Positions 49,030 through 57,710 of a DNA stretch of 64,000 bases are shown here, one piece after another. The stretch lies in assembly GCF_008929045.1 (NCBI RefSeq), contig NZ_VFAH01000001.1:248001-312000 (forward strand), given 5' to 3'. The notes below the pieces were generated by a model. The model searched no databases. It had not been told where the DNA came from and saw nothing but the letters and a program-made list of their open reading frames with translations. Positions within the stretch are counted from its first letter, which is position 1. The number at the start of each line of letters is the position of its first letter. Source of the stretch: Noviherbaspirillum aerium (GTDB lineage Bacteria; Pseudomonadota; Gammaproteobacteria; Burkholderiales; Burkholderiaceae_D). The position numbers and the translations under genes were made by a program.

Positions 49030-50166
49030 TCAGGCAGCGGATGTTCTCGGCAGGACGATGCGGAACACCGTGCCGTCGGCATCGTTGGAGACCGCCGTGA
49101 TTTCGCCGCCGTGCGCCGTCACGATTTCGCGTGCGATGAACAGGCCCAGACCCAGATTGGCCGGCGGCATGGAATGGTTGCCGTCGTCGGATCCCACATG
49201 CACCAGCGGGTTGAAGATGACCCGCAGGACATCCTCCGGAATCACCGGGCCGCGGTTGCGCACTTCGATGACGACGCAATCGGGTTCGCCCTGCGCGGCG
49301 ACGATGATTGGCGCTTCCCTGCCGCCGTAGCGGGCAGCGTTGCTCAGCAGGTTCATCACCACCTGGCGCACGCGCTCGCCGTCGATCACCGCGCGCAGGT
49401 CGCCCGCGGTTTCGACCAGGATCTCATGGCGGGGATAGGCAATGCGCGTCTCTTCGAGCGCCGCCTGGCATACCGTCCCCACATCGGCATCCGCCGGCGC
49501 TACCGGCACGCCCCTGCCAAGGCGGCTGCGAGTGAATTCGAGCAGATCCTTGATCATGGCGCTCATCGCCGCGGCGCTGCGCCACAGCCGCATGACGGCG
49601 TCATCCTGCTTCTGTTTCGGCACACCTGGCGTGGTCAGATACTGGCTGGTCATCATGATGGCGCCCAGGGGGGTGCGCAGGTCATGGCCCAGAATCGCCA
49701 GGAACATGTCGCGCGAGCGCTCCACTTCCCGGGCATAGCGGGCAAGGGCTTCCGAAAGCGACCGGTCGATGGCATCGTTGAAATGCAGCGTCTGGTCGAA
49801 GGCGAGCGCATCGAGTTCGGGGCCGGACTCCATCCACAGGCGGATCACGCTGGCGCGCAGGGCCAGGAATTCCGCACTCAGGTGGTCCAGGTCGAATCCG
49901 GCATGGTGGCGCATCGCACCGTAGGTGGCGGCGGCCGTCTCGTGACCGTCGAGCAGGCTGGCGGGGCCATCGGCCGACGGCGCCTGCGGACGAAGACGGG
50001 GCCGCGGCGTTTCGATGTCGGCAATGATGGCTTGCAAAATGTCGCGCGAATGCTCGCGCAAGCCTACGCCGTGCGCATCCGCATCCGGTGCCAGAGTGGC
50101 GGCAAACGCCTCCCACTCGGCAACTATGCAATCCATATTGTCATTGATGAACGTCGATAATTTCAC
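49030..50166 (-). CDS. Sensor histidine kinase with RsbRD-like N-terminal domain
   Basis: A 378-aa soluble kinase with no transmembrane segment. The N-terminal 150 residues are helical and resemble the RsbT co-antagonist (RsbRD) sensor domain (DNMDCIVAEWEAFAATL). The HisKA H-box is FLAILGHDLRTPLGAIMM, the N-box is VVMNLLSNAARYG, and the G2 box is NLGLGLFIAREIVTAHGG. No response regulator gene is adjacent, so the partner must be elsewhere. Signal input is unknown; a globin-like or stress input is possible. Confidence 0.85.
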   Translation of the reverse strand: MKLSTFINDNMDCIVAEWEAFAATLAPDADAHGVGLREHSRDILQAIIADIETPRPRLRPQAPSADGPASLLDGHETAAATYGAMRHHAGFDLDHLSAEFLALRASVIRLWMESGPELDALAFDQTLHFNDAIDRSLSEALARYAREVERSRDMFLAILGHDLRTPLGAIMMTSQYLTTPGVPKQKQDDAVMRLWRSAAAMSAMIKDLLEFTRSRLGRGVPVAPADADVGTVCQAALEETRIAYPRHEILVETAGDLRAVIDGERVRQVVMNLLSNAARYGGREAPIIVAAQGEPDCVVIEVRNRGPVIPEDVLRVIFNPLVHVGSDDGNHSMPPANLGLGLFIAREIVTAHGGEITAVSNDADGTVFRIVLPRTSAA

Positions 50167-50309
50167 CGCGCCTCCATCGCAGGGCCATTGACTTTGAGAA
50201 CGGTCAAGCGTTCCACGGCCGCCATTTTACCTGCTGCAGGCGGATTGCTGCATGGAAATGGAAAATTGCTTTTACGCTCTCAAGCAGGCGGATCGTCAAA
50301 ACCTCACGG

Positions 50310-51446
50310 TCAGAGTGCGGCGAGCCGCCATAACGAGGTCACTTCCGCTGCACGCGCCTGATGCAGGGGATCATCGGCATCCATGACCTTGGGGTGTCTT
50401 GGACGGATATCCATCTTCGCAAGCACCTTGAGTCCGGCCGTCTCCACCCACTCAAGCAGTTGGGCGCGGGTCCGCAGTTCCAGATGCTCCGCGAAATCGG
50501 ACAGGATCAGCCAGCCCTCGCCGCCTGGCGCAAGATGAGCGGCAAGGCCGTCAAGGAATCCCCGCAGCATGCGGCTTTCGGGGTCATACACCGCATGCTC
50601 GACCGGGGAGCTTGGGCGCGCCGGCACCCATGGCGGATTGCAAATCACCAGCGGCGCGCGGCCCGGCGGAAAGAGATCGGCCTGCAGCAGTTCGACCTGG
50701 CCGGCATAGCCGAGACGCTCGATGTTGTCGCGGGCGCAGGCCAGGGCGCGCGGGTCCTGGTCGGTCGCCACGACATTGGCCACGCCCCGCCTGGCGAGCA
50801 CGGCGGCCAGAATGCCGGTGCCGGTGCCGATATCGAAGGCCAGCCTGTCCGCTCCGGCAGGCAGTGGCGCCTTCGCGACAAGATCGACATATTCGCCGCG
50901 CACCGGAGAAAACACGCCGTAGCAGGGATGGATGCGCGCGCCGAGCGCGGGAATCTCCACGCCCTTCTTGTGCCATTCATGGGCGCCGATCAGTCCGAGC
51001 AATTCCCGCAGCGATGCCACATAGGCTTCCGCTGCCGACCCATAGGCTTCTTCGCAGGCCTGCCTGACATCGGGTGCGCGCCGCAGCGGCACGGCATGTC
51101 CCGCCTCGAAAGGCAGCAGCAGCATGCCGAGGATGCGGGCGCGCTGGGCCTGCGCCTGGCGATGCTGGTGAAAGGCTTCCTTCGGCGAGGCTGCAGGCGG
51201 CTTCGGCTTTTTCGGCTTGCGGTCGACGCGCCGTGCCAGCGCCTGCAGCAGCTGGCGGGCATTCTGGAAGTCGCCGCGCCACAGCAGGGCCGTGCCTTCG
51301 CAGGCAAGCCGGTAAGCCGTATCGGCATTCATACGGTCATCTGCCACCATGATGCGCCTGGGCGGCGGCACTCCGGCCTCGGAACGCCAGCGGGCCATTT
51401 GTTCGCTGCCAGCCTCTTGCCATTGAAGAACCGGATGCTCGCTCAT
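50310..51446 (-). CDS. Class I SAM-dependent methyltransferase (HemK/RsmC-like)
   Basis: A 378-aa methyltransferase. The SAM-binding motif I is AFDIGTGTGILAAVLARRG at about residue 195, and the catalytic NPPW tetrapeptide is in APLVICNPPWVPARPSSPVE, as in N6-adenine and glutamine methyltransferases. The N-terminal 170 residues are a substrate-recognition part with a basic stretch (RKPKKPKPPAASPKEAF). A guanine or adenine in rRNA, or a protein Gln, could be the target; the sequence alone cannot decide. Confidence 0.85.
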   Translation of the reverse strand: MSEHPVLQWQEAGSEQMARWRSEAGVPPPRRIMVADDRMNADTAYRLACEGTALLWRGDFQNARQLLQALARRVDRKPKKPKPPAASPKEAFHQHRQAQAQRARILGMLLLPFEAGHAVPLRRAPDVRQACEEAYGSAAEAYVASLRELLGLIGAHEWHKKGVEIPALGARIHPCYGVFSPVRGEYVDLVAKAPLPAGADRLAFDIGTGTGILAAVLARRGVANVVATDQDPRALACARDNIERLGYAGQVELLQADLFPPGRAPLVICNPPWVPARPSSPVEHAVYDPESRMLRGFLDGLAAHLAPGGEGWLILSDFAEHLELRTRAQLLEWVETAGLKVLAKMDIRPRHPKVMDADDPLHQARAAEVTSLWRLAAL

Positions 51447-51648
51447 GAACGGGCTTTCATGCTGGGAAAGAAGAGGACACGGGTAAAGGAATCAAAGCTG
51501 AACTCAAGACGGGACTTAAGTCGGCATGTGAAGCGTGGCTTACGGCGAGGCATGCGGCGGTCCGTTCGGAAAAGGAAGGCGAAAGCCGCCATTCTACGCC
51601 TGGCCGCGGGCGTCTCCGTATTGCGCCTGCCGGTTTTCCGGATTGCCG

Positions 51649-52056
51649 TTATCGGTGTGAAGGCGCGGGCTGCGAACGTCCGGGCAAGGGAAAGCGATGC
51701 GGATAGCGATGCGCCTTGTCGTGTTCAAGCAGGGAAATCACGGCCTTGACGATTGCATACATCAGCGCCCTGTCGACAGAGGGATGGTCGCTGTAGTGAG
51801 CGATGATGGGGCCGGCGATGACCGTGTCCGGCATGGCGTCGTCGCCCTGGCTGCCGTAGCTGATGGGAATGTTGTAGCACGCAATCAGCGGGCCGCAGGC
51901 AGCCCAGTCGCGGGTCCATTGCGGCATGGCGGTGGTGCCTTCCCACAGGACGCCGGCGCTTTCATAGAACTCTTCGACCTCGTGTCCCAGCAGTTGCGCC
52001 AGATGACGCTCCTTGGCCACGCAACTGCGGAAATATTCTTCGTCGCTCATACGCAT
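51649..52056 (-). CDS. Hypothetical protein, phage DUF2591-like
   Basis: A 135-aa protein of uncertain family. The start at 52056 has GGAGA 8 bases before it; longer frames reach 52284 without support. WTRDWAACGPLIACYNI and the segment HPSVDRALMYAIVKAVISLL resemble the small alpha/beta proteins of the phage DUF2591 type, where the second segment is a repeated 'RA hydrophobic' helix. No phage gene is near. A possible leader RNA lies upstream. I would not assign a function. Confidence 0.55.
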   Translation of the reverse strand: MRMSDEEYFRSCVAKERHLAQLLGHEVEEFYESAGVLWEGTTAMPQWTRDWAACGPLIACYNIPISYGSQGDDAMPDTVIAGPIIAHYSDHPSVDRALMYAIVKAVISLLEHDKAHRYPHRFPLPGRSQPAPSHR

Positions 52057-52154
52057 GATCGGTCTCCATGTCTCCAACATGGAGTTAGATGTCTTTGGCA
52101 CGGCGGGTTCACCACGGTGGCGGTACGAAATGGGGAACAACAAGGACAATCGGC

Positions 52155-52281
52155 CAAAAAAAAGCCCGCAGACCTTTCGGCAGCGGGCCAATCCAATTCT
52201 AGGAGAGTTGGAGGAGACAGGTGCCACTATATCGTCCGGGATGCCTGCTGTCCGCTTTATTGTCGTGATATCCGGTATAGC
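52155..52281 (-). ncRNA. Candidate small RNA or attenuator leader with anti-Shine-Dalgarno motif
   Basis: On the minus strand a promoter TTTCAG (52311-52316), 18-bp spacer, TATAAA (52287-52292) leads to a transcript of about 125 nt. It ends in GCCCGCTGCC-GAAA-GGTCTGCGGGC and eight T, a strong Rho-independent terminator. In the middle lies CTCCTCCAACTCTCC, complementary to Shine-Dalgarno sequences. No open frame is present in it. It could be a trans-acting sRNA, or the leader of the hypothetical gene that starts about 100 bp after the terminator. Confidence 0.55.
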
Positions 52282-52331
52282 CAAAATTTATATCTGCATG
52301 GCATATCGGCCTGAAACGCCGCCGCCAAAAG

Positions 52332-52363
52332 AAAAGCCCGCACGAGCATCCGTGCGGGCTTTT
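52332..52363. terminator. Perfect bidirectional terminator hairpin
   Basis: AAAAGCCCGCACG and its complement form a perfect 13-bp stem with the loop AGCATC. T-rich tails follow both ways. It sits just upstream of the candidate sRNA promoter and insulates it from transcription on either strand. Confidence 0.85.
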
Positions 52364-52660
52364 GTGTCTCCCAACCTTCCTGAGGTGGATTTTTGTAACG
52401 CGATATTACATCGACATTGCCATTTATCCAAGCCTCGGGGCGCATGTCATGGCGACAACTTCCGGAAATCCCGCAACAGCAGCCGTTTCAGCCGCTGTTT
52501 CGGTGAACGCTGCGCGAAATCAACGGTCATTGATTGAGTTAACTACAAGGTCTTCAATTCAGTTACAACAGCAAGACTGGAAGACTGCCCGGCCCGCCCA
52601 TCCGGCAACCCGGGCGTGCCTGGAGCCAGGCTCCGGCCTTGCTGTTCGAATGGAGAAATC
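52364..52660. other. Non-coding gap before the small plus-strand gene
   Basis: I see no supportable gene here. The sequence has mixed composition, with a TTGATTGAGTTAACTACAAGG tract near 52530 that could hold the promoter of the next gene. A short inverted pair, GCCTGGAGCCAGGCTCCGG, lies at 52617-52637. Confidence 0.5.
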
Positions 52661-52891
52661 ATGTCGACCGTGATTCATCACCGAGGTATCAAGATCGTGA
52701 CGCTGGCACACGATGAGCGCATCGTCGACCATTGCAGGAAAGGCGATATAGCCATTGTCCGGGAAAACGCCGGCTGGTGGACTTACTTCGTTGGTGCCGA
52801 CGGCGAGACGGATAGCTACGATGCGCCGTTCGACAGCTACGACAAGGCATTGTGGACGGCAAAGGCCGCAGCGGAATTCTCGGCGGAATAA
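52661..52891 (+). CDS. Small hypothetical protein
   Basis: A 76-aa soluble protein starting MSTVIHHRGIKIVTLAHDERI, with TGGAGA 7 bases upstream of the ATG. A mid-protein segment WWTYFVGADGETDSYDAPF is aromatic and acidic, and the C-terminus is an alanine-rich helix. I do not recognise a family. The ribosome-binding site and a coherent alpha/beta pattern support it as a real gene. It is convergent with psiF. Confidence 0.55.
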   Translation: MSTVIHHRGIKIVTLAHDERIVDHCRKGDIAIVRENAGWWTYFVGADGETDSYDAPFDSYDKALWTAKAAAEFSAE

Positions 52892-52988
52892 GCGCGAATA
52901 CGCCGGCACCAGGCATGTTCACCCAGGCCATCAATCCCGGGTGAGTACGAACAGCAAGGCGCCGGCCTGTTCAGGCCGGAGTTTGTGC

Positions 52989-53276
52989 TCAGCCTTTCTT
53001 CAGGCACTCGCTCATGAATTTCTTGCGGTCGTCGCCGGTCTTGCCCTTGGCATCCGCATTGCAGCTCTTCATCTTGTCCTGCTGCGCCTTCTGCGCTTCG
53101 CTGACCTTCGGCTTGTTGCTCAGGCATTCCTTCATGAAGGCCTTGCGCTCATCGCCTTTCTTGTCCGCAGCTTCCTTGTTACAGGTCGCCATCTTGTTTT
53201 GCTGCTCGGTCGCAGCGAAGGCGGAATGGAAAAGCATGGGTAACGCAAGCACCAGTGCACCAGCGATTGTCTTCAT
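52989..53276 (-). CDS. psiF: PsiF-repeat family protein
   Basis: A 95-aa periplasmic protein with a signal peptide (MKTIAGALVLALPMLFHSAFA). It has two copies of the PsiF repeat: QNKMATCNKEAADKKGDERK with FMKECL, and QDKMKSCNADAKGKTGDDRK with FMSECL. Each repeat carries two Cys and likely forms a small helical disulphide unit. In enteric bacteria psiF responds to phosphate starvation, but no Pho box is identified here. Confidence 0.9.
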   Translation of the reverse strand: MKTIAGALVLALPMLFHSAFAATEQQNKMATCNKEAADKKGDERKAFMKECLSNKPKVSEAQKAQQDKMKSCNADAKGKTGDDRKKFMSECLKKG

Positions 53277-53564
53277 CTTGTTCTCCAGGGGCTGTATTTG
53301 AATAGGTGACTACATGAGTCAAATTTATTACAGCACATTTCCCTGGCCATTCCTACATCATGGCTTGCAGAGATTTGACCTGGATTGAGTTGATGATGCA
53401 AAAACCGGCGCTGCGACCATGAAGAAGGCATACAGGGCGCGGCATGCAGAGCGTGATTTTCACCGCGCTCGAAATACGATAGGCCGATCGCCGGAATAGC
53501 GCTGTCGACTCAGGACGCTGCCAACATTTCAGAGGAATCCGACGATCCTGCTAACTGAGGAAGG

Positions 53565-54503
53565 TTAGGCACCGAGCAGGATCTGAGGGCGGGCATTGCG
53601 CACCACCGTCACCACATCGGTCATCGGATCAATCTTCCACGACTTCAGAAAGCCCTGCTCCACCAGCAGCTCCAAGGCCTTCTTCAAACCATTGCGAAAG
53701 TGGTACAGCTGCTGCGCCGACGATCCGCACAAGCCCTTGAGCGTCTCCACCTTGTAACCAAACGGCTCCCGGTGCGTGTAGTAAAAACCATGCAGCCACT
53801 TCGCCAGCGGCGAGCGCAGCTTCAGTCTCTGCCGCCAGTCCAGCTGCGTATAGGCATCCGTGCCGAACAGGGTAATGAGCTTCGGGTTCAGCCGCACCTT
53901 CCACTGCCGGTCGCTCTCGTCCTTGAAGGTGAACTCCTGCACCAGCGTGCCGCCGTAGCCGCGCTTGCCCGAACCGGCATCGAAGCGGATCTCCACTGCG
54001 TTGGCCGTCAACCGCAAGATGCACAGCCGCAGCCGCTCGTACGACGGCGCCGAGGTCGGCCAGCCCATCGACTTGAGCATCGAATAGGCCGTGAACGACA
54101 CTTCATGGCCCAGCGGCTGGCTGCGCGCCAGGTGCACCAGGTTCAGGAACACGTCCTCGTCGTCCTGGCGCAGCTCTTCGCCGGTATAGAAGATTTCCAC
54201 GCCCTTGACCGAAGTAATCGGCCGTTCCTTGAGGTGCTGGCGCGGCTCGTTCTGGCGCGCCACGCTGAACAGCGCCGAGCGCGCCAGCGGATTGGGCAGG
54301 CCGCGCACCTGGTTTTCCCACAGGGGCAGCTGGGCAATGAGGGCCTGCTCGACATCGCGCCGCACCGCTTCCTCATCGGCATCGAGGCTCATCTGGGTCA
54401 TGGCCATGGCGCGCGCCGGGCTGTTGCGCTTGGCGGCGAGCGTTTCCTCGATACGCTGCAGCGCGTCGCTGAGCGGCTTGTGCTTGATCCCGGTGGCCGG
54501 CAT
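53565..54503 (-). CDS. trfA: TrfA-family plasmid replication initiator, copy 1
   Basis: A 312-aa protein homologous to TrfA, which binds iterons and opens the origin of broad-host-range plasmids such as RK2. Shared features include LPLWENQVRGLPNPLARSAL near residue 58, IFYTGEELRQDDEDVFLNLV, LITLFGTDAYTQLDWRQRLKL, and HREPFGYKVETLKGLCGS near the end. ATG 54503 is chosen because the longer frame runs back through the iteron array. The usual ribosome-binding site is weak. It differs from copy 2 in only two residues (Asn-Ser for Lys-Asn at about residue 25) and ends with TAA instead of TGA. Confidence 0.9.
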   Translation of the reverse strand: MPATGIKHKPLSDALQRIEETLAAKRNSPARAMAMTQMSLDADEEAVRRDVEQALIAQLPLWENQVRGLPNPLARSALFSVARQNEPRQHLKERPITSVKGVEIFYTGEELRQDDEDVFLNLVHLARSQPLGHEVSFTAYSMLKSMGWPTSAPSYERLRLCILRLTANAVEIRFDAGSGKRGYGGTLVQEFTFKDESDRQWKVRLNPKLITLFGTDAYTQLDWRQRLKLRSPLAKWLHGFYYTHREPFGYKVETLKGLCGSSAQQLYHFRNGLKKALELLVEQGFLKSWKIDPMTDVVTVVRNARPQILLGA

Positions 54504-54551
54504 GCTGGTTGGTCCGTTGTTGTTGTAAGCGAGCAAGTTACCATGGGCAGT

Positions 54552-55258
54552 ATCGTTTATTGAGCGTGGCGGCACGTCGTTGCAGCGTTGAAACACGTAT
54601 CTCGAGCGTGGGGGCGGGAACGTTTTCTGTGGATAAGTGGGCAATCTATCGTCGTTCGAGCGTGGCGGCGGGGGCTGGACAGGCACACAGTAGTGCTGTC
54701 GTTGCCCGAGCGAGGCCATGCGGGCGATGGCGGGCCGTGTTCGATCGCGCCGGCCACGCTTGAACAACGTGTGCAGGCACAGTAAGTCCCTGCTTCGGCC
54801 TGCGGGGTGACGTTTGTGGAGCGTGGCGGCGGGTGGCAGCAGGCCGGGAGCGGCTGGACACGTCTTTCGAGCGTGGTGCGCCGGCGCGGCAGCGCTTGGC
54901 ACGTCGTTCGAGCGTGGGCAAATGCGGCGTCATCGTGGCTGGAGCGTGGCGGCAAGGGGCTTGGGCCGAGAGAAATGTCGTTGGTCGAGCGTGGAAAGCG
55001 GGCCAGAGGCGGGTTGGCGGGGCGAAAAGGCGGCGAGTAGAGCGAAAAAGCACGTAGTTCGAGCGTGGAGAGGTAGCGTAGGCGGAGCGAGGAAGCGCGT
55101 AGGTGGGGCGAGCGAAGGACGTCTGCGGAGCGAGGCGAACACGTAGGTGGAGCGTGTCAAGGGCGTCTTCGGAGCGAGCGGGGTTATGGAAAAGCGCTGA
55201 AGAAACAAGGGCTTGCAGGAGATTTTCGGGCGCTTAATCTGTTTTTAATCTTTGTAAT
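54552..55258. other. Iteron-type replication origin, copy 1
   Basis: About fifteen irregularly spaced repeats of the form CACGTCGTTCGAGCGTGG run from 54552 to about 55180 in one direction; good examples are at 54593, 54858, 54899 and 55050. One inverted unit is at 54751-54772. A perfect DnaA box TGTGGATAA lies at 54628-54636. An AT-rich tract with three TAATC repeats at 55233-55258 could be the unwinding element. Together with the adjacent initiator gene these are the parts of an iteron-controlled origin. Confidence 0.75.
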
Positions 55259-55359
55259 CCGGCGCGCCCAACGCTTCAGATACGAGTCCGGCGGTTTCAG
55301 GATCAACGCACCCGGATCCTTTTCTTCCCATGGCGGCATGGGATGGCTCGCTATGGATA

Positions 55360-56187
55360 TCAGGCGACGCGCTGCCCGCCAAGCCATGCCCGAGGCGACA
55401 TGCCGAACTTGGCAGTGAATGCCTTGGTAAAAGCCGGCTGGCTTCCATATCCGACTTCGAAGGCGACGTTCTGCACCGGCTTATGCTTCAGCAGCAGGCG
55501 CTGGGCGAGAACCATCCGCTGTTCGGTCAGATAATCCGCCGGGGTGCTGCCTACCACCAGATGGAACTGGCGTGCGAAACGGCTGCGCGACATCCCGGAC
55601 TCGGTCGCAAGCTCGTCGACCGTCCAGGGGTAGGCGGGATCGCGGTGAATGGCCATCAGCGCCTTCGACAGGGCGGGATCGGATAAGCCGGATAAACGCG
55701 CCTCCGAAATCTGTTGCGTGCGGAAGGCATGACGGATCAGCTGCACGACCAGCACGTCGCATAGCCGGTCAAGAATAAGCTGCTGGCCGAATTCACTGCA
55801 GACGGCTTCATCGAACAACAATTCCAGTGTCTTGCCGAGCGGCGGCAGTTCTGCAAGAGGCACTTGAAGATAGCCAGGCAAGGCCCGCGCCAGCGCATTC
55901 TTCTCATTGCCATGAAAGCGCACCCGTGCGCATAGCAGCTGCACCGAAGCGCCGTGCGGCACCGCCAGCCTGTGGATGCCGGGATGCGCATACAGCACAA
56001 GGCTAGGCTGGTCGATCAGCACCGGGGGGCCGTCTTCATTGTGCAGCATGACCTTGCCGGCCCGAACGAGATGGAGAAAACCGACCTGCTCCTGCTCGCC
56101 CAGCGTGTTGAAACCGCAGAATTCGCCGTTATAGAACGTTTCGGTTGAAAACCCCCAGCGCGCCATCAATGCGTCAAGCCTGTCCAT
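55360..56187 (-). CDS. AraC-family transcriptional regulator
   Basis: A 275-aa regulator with an N-terminal cupin-like sensor domain (residues 1-130) and a C-terminal double HTH. The DNA-binding part starts WTVDELATESGMSRSRFARQF and ends PVQNVAFEVGYGSQPAFTKAF, the AraC signature, then GMSPRAW. The sensor domain resembles the cupin_6 type found in regulators of short-chain dehydrogenases. It is the only recognisable gene between the two replicon modules. Its targets may be outside, and the pyp promoter is one possibility. Confidence 0.9.
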   Translation of the reverse strand: MDRLDALMARWGFSTETFYNGEFCGFNTLGEQEQVGFLHLVRAGKVMLHNEDGPPVLIDQPSLVLYAHPGIHRLAVPHGASVQLLCARVRFHGNEKNALARALPGYLQVPLAELPPLGKTLELLFDEAVCSEFGQQLILDRLCDVLVVQLIRHAFRTQQISEARLSGLSDPALSKALMAIHRDPAYPWTVDELATESGMSRSRFARQFHLVVGSTPADYLTEQRMVLAQRLLLKHKPVQNVAFEVGYGSQPAFTKAFTAKFGMSPRAWLGGQRVA

Positions 56188-56723
56188 ATCAATTCACCAA
56201 GAGACGATAAGCAATAAAAAGTGGAGTTACGGAAACTTTTTTATCGCATTGTAGCCGCTATTATTTCCGTGGGAATGCGTGTTTCCGGGAGGCGCCCGCT
56301 GGCCGAAGCAGATCGTCTCGCCTTTGCAACTCATTGCTGCCGAGAGGGAGGGCCAACAGCAAAGGCTGGGCAGGATCGGATGGACTGGAAGACGTTGCAG
56401 GCGGCATGAAGCCGTCCACGCCACGGCTCCCTCCGGGCGGATGACGGTAGCCGGCTTACGTCGATGTCAGGCCAATTACCGACAGTGGCGGCCGACGATG
56501 TTCACCGGCTGGCGAGGGCGAGCTGGCCGAGCAGGAATCCATAGCGGCGATGGATGACAGGTGCAATGCAGCCGTTGGGAAAGGCTCCCTTTCCCCAATG
56601 GAGGAATTCGGAATGTCATCAGGTATAAGGCCGGGACAATGCAAGCCGGGCGCCGTACTCACCAGCACGGCGCCCCATGTTTTTTGTCGCCATGCGACCA
56701 AATTGTCTGATGCGATTATCCGA
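56188..56723. other. Non-coding gap between araC and replicon module 2
   Basis: I see no supportable gene in this 536-bp stretch. Short open frames lack ribosome-binding sites and protein-like composition. A weakly AT-rich part at 56205-56275, including TTTTTTATCGCATTG, lies upstream of the araC start and may hold its promoter. Confidence 0.5.
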
Positions 56724-57662
56724 TCAGGCACCGAGCAGGATTTGAGGGCGGGCATTGCGCACCACCGTCACCACATCGGTCATCGGATCAATCTTCCACG
56801 ACTTCAGAAAGCCCTGCTCCACCAGCAGCTCCAAGGCCTTCTTCAAGCCATTGCGAAAGTGGTACAGCTGCTGCGCCGACGATCCGCACAAGCCCTTGAG
56901 CGTCTCCACCTTGTAACCAAACGGCTCCCGGTGCGTGTAGTAAAAACCATGCAGCCACTTCGCCAGCGGCGAGCGCAGCTTCAGCCTCTGCCGCCAGTCC
57001 AGCTGCGTATAGGCATCCGTGCCGAACAGGGTAATGAGCTTCGGGTTCAGCCGCACCTTCCACTGCCGGTCGCTCTCGTCCTTGAAGGTGAACTCCTGCA
57101 CCAGCGTGCCGCCGTAGCCGCGCTTGCCCGAACCGGCGTCGAAGCGAATCTCCACCGCATTGGCCGTCAACCGCAAGATGCACAGCCGCAGCCGCTCGTA
57201 CGACGGCGCCGAAGTCGGCCAGCCCATCGACTTGAGCATCGAATAGGCCGTGAACGACACTTCATGGCCCAGCGGCTGGCTGCGCGCCAGGTGCACCAGG
57301 TTCAGGAACACGTCCTCGTCGTCCTGGCGCAGCTCTTCGCCGGTGTAGAAGATTTCCACGCCCTTGACCGAAGTAATCGGCCGTTCCTTGAGGTGCTGGC
57401 GCGGCTCGTTCTGCCGCGCCACGCTGAACAGCGCCGAGCGCGCCAGCGGATTGGGCAGGCCGCGCACCTGGTTTTCCCACAGGGGCAGCTGGGCAATGAG
57501 GGCCTGCTCGACATCGCGCCGCACCGCTTCCTCATCGGCATCGAGGCTCATCTGGGTCATGGCCATGGCGCGCGCCGGGTTCTTGCGCTTGGCGGCGAGC
57601 GTTTCCTCGATACGCTGCAGCGCGTCGCTGAGCGGCTTGTGCTTGATCCCGGTGGCCGGCAT
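56724..57662 (-). CDS. trfA: TrfA-family plasmid replication initiator, copy 2
   Basis: A 312-aa initiator nearly identical to copy 1. Of about twelve base differences within the gene, only two alter the protein, so both copies look constrained and functional. All TrfA segments are present, including PLARSALFSVARQNEPRQH and SSAQQLYHFRNGLKKALELL. It ends with TGA, and the repeat boundary falls at the stop codon. Upstream lies the second iteron array. Confidence 0.9.
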   Translation of the reverse strand: MPATGIKHKPLSDALQRIEETLAAKRKNPARAMAMTQMSLDADEEAVRRDVEQALIAQLPLWENQVRGLPNPLARSALFSVARQNEPRQHLKERPITSVKGVEIFYTGEELRQDDEDVFLNLVHLARSQPLGHEVSFTAYSMLKSMGWPTSAPSYERLRLCILRLTANAVEIRFDAGSGKRGYGGTLVQEFTFKDESDRQWKVRLNPKLITLFGTDAYTQLDWRQRLKLRSPLAKWLHGFYYTHREPFGYKVETLKGLCGSSAQQLYHFRNGLKKALELLVEQGFLKSWKIDPMTDVVTVVRNARPQILLGA

Positions 57663-57710
57663 GCTGGTTGGTCCGTTGTTGTTGTAAGCGAGCAAGTTAC
57701 CATGGGCGGT

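Larger units (their letters stand above)
53565..55288. repeat. Direct repeat 1 of the duplicated replicon module
   Basis: This 1,724-bp segment recurs at 56724-58447 in the same orientation and with exactly the same length. About 27 substitutions can be counted by eye and no indels, roughly 98% identity. It contains a trfA gene, the iteron array, a DnaA box and an AT-rich tract. Outside both ends the flanks are unrelated. Confidence 0.95.

Noticed and set aside
46739-49279. An 846-codon minus-strand frame opposite the acetyltransferase
   Set aside because: Antisense shadow; the plus-strand protein has full family motifs and the frame runs into the kinase gene.
53500-53600. Left attachment site matching the tRNA-Arg 3' end
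   Set aside because: Searching by eye for TGGCGCGGCTGGCGGGGAT or its complement near the left border found no match.
53565-54902. A 445-aa version of TrfA copy 1 (and the same for copy 2)
   Set aside because: The extra 133 N-terminal residues are translated iterons; TrfA similarity begins after the ATG at 54503.
54509-55146. Open frames across the iteron arrays
   Set aside because: They arise from the repeated GAGCGTGG sequence (Glu-Arg-Gly, Ser-Val-Ala type runs) and have no protein-like pattern.
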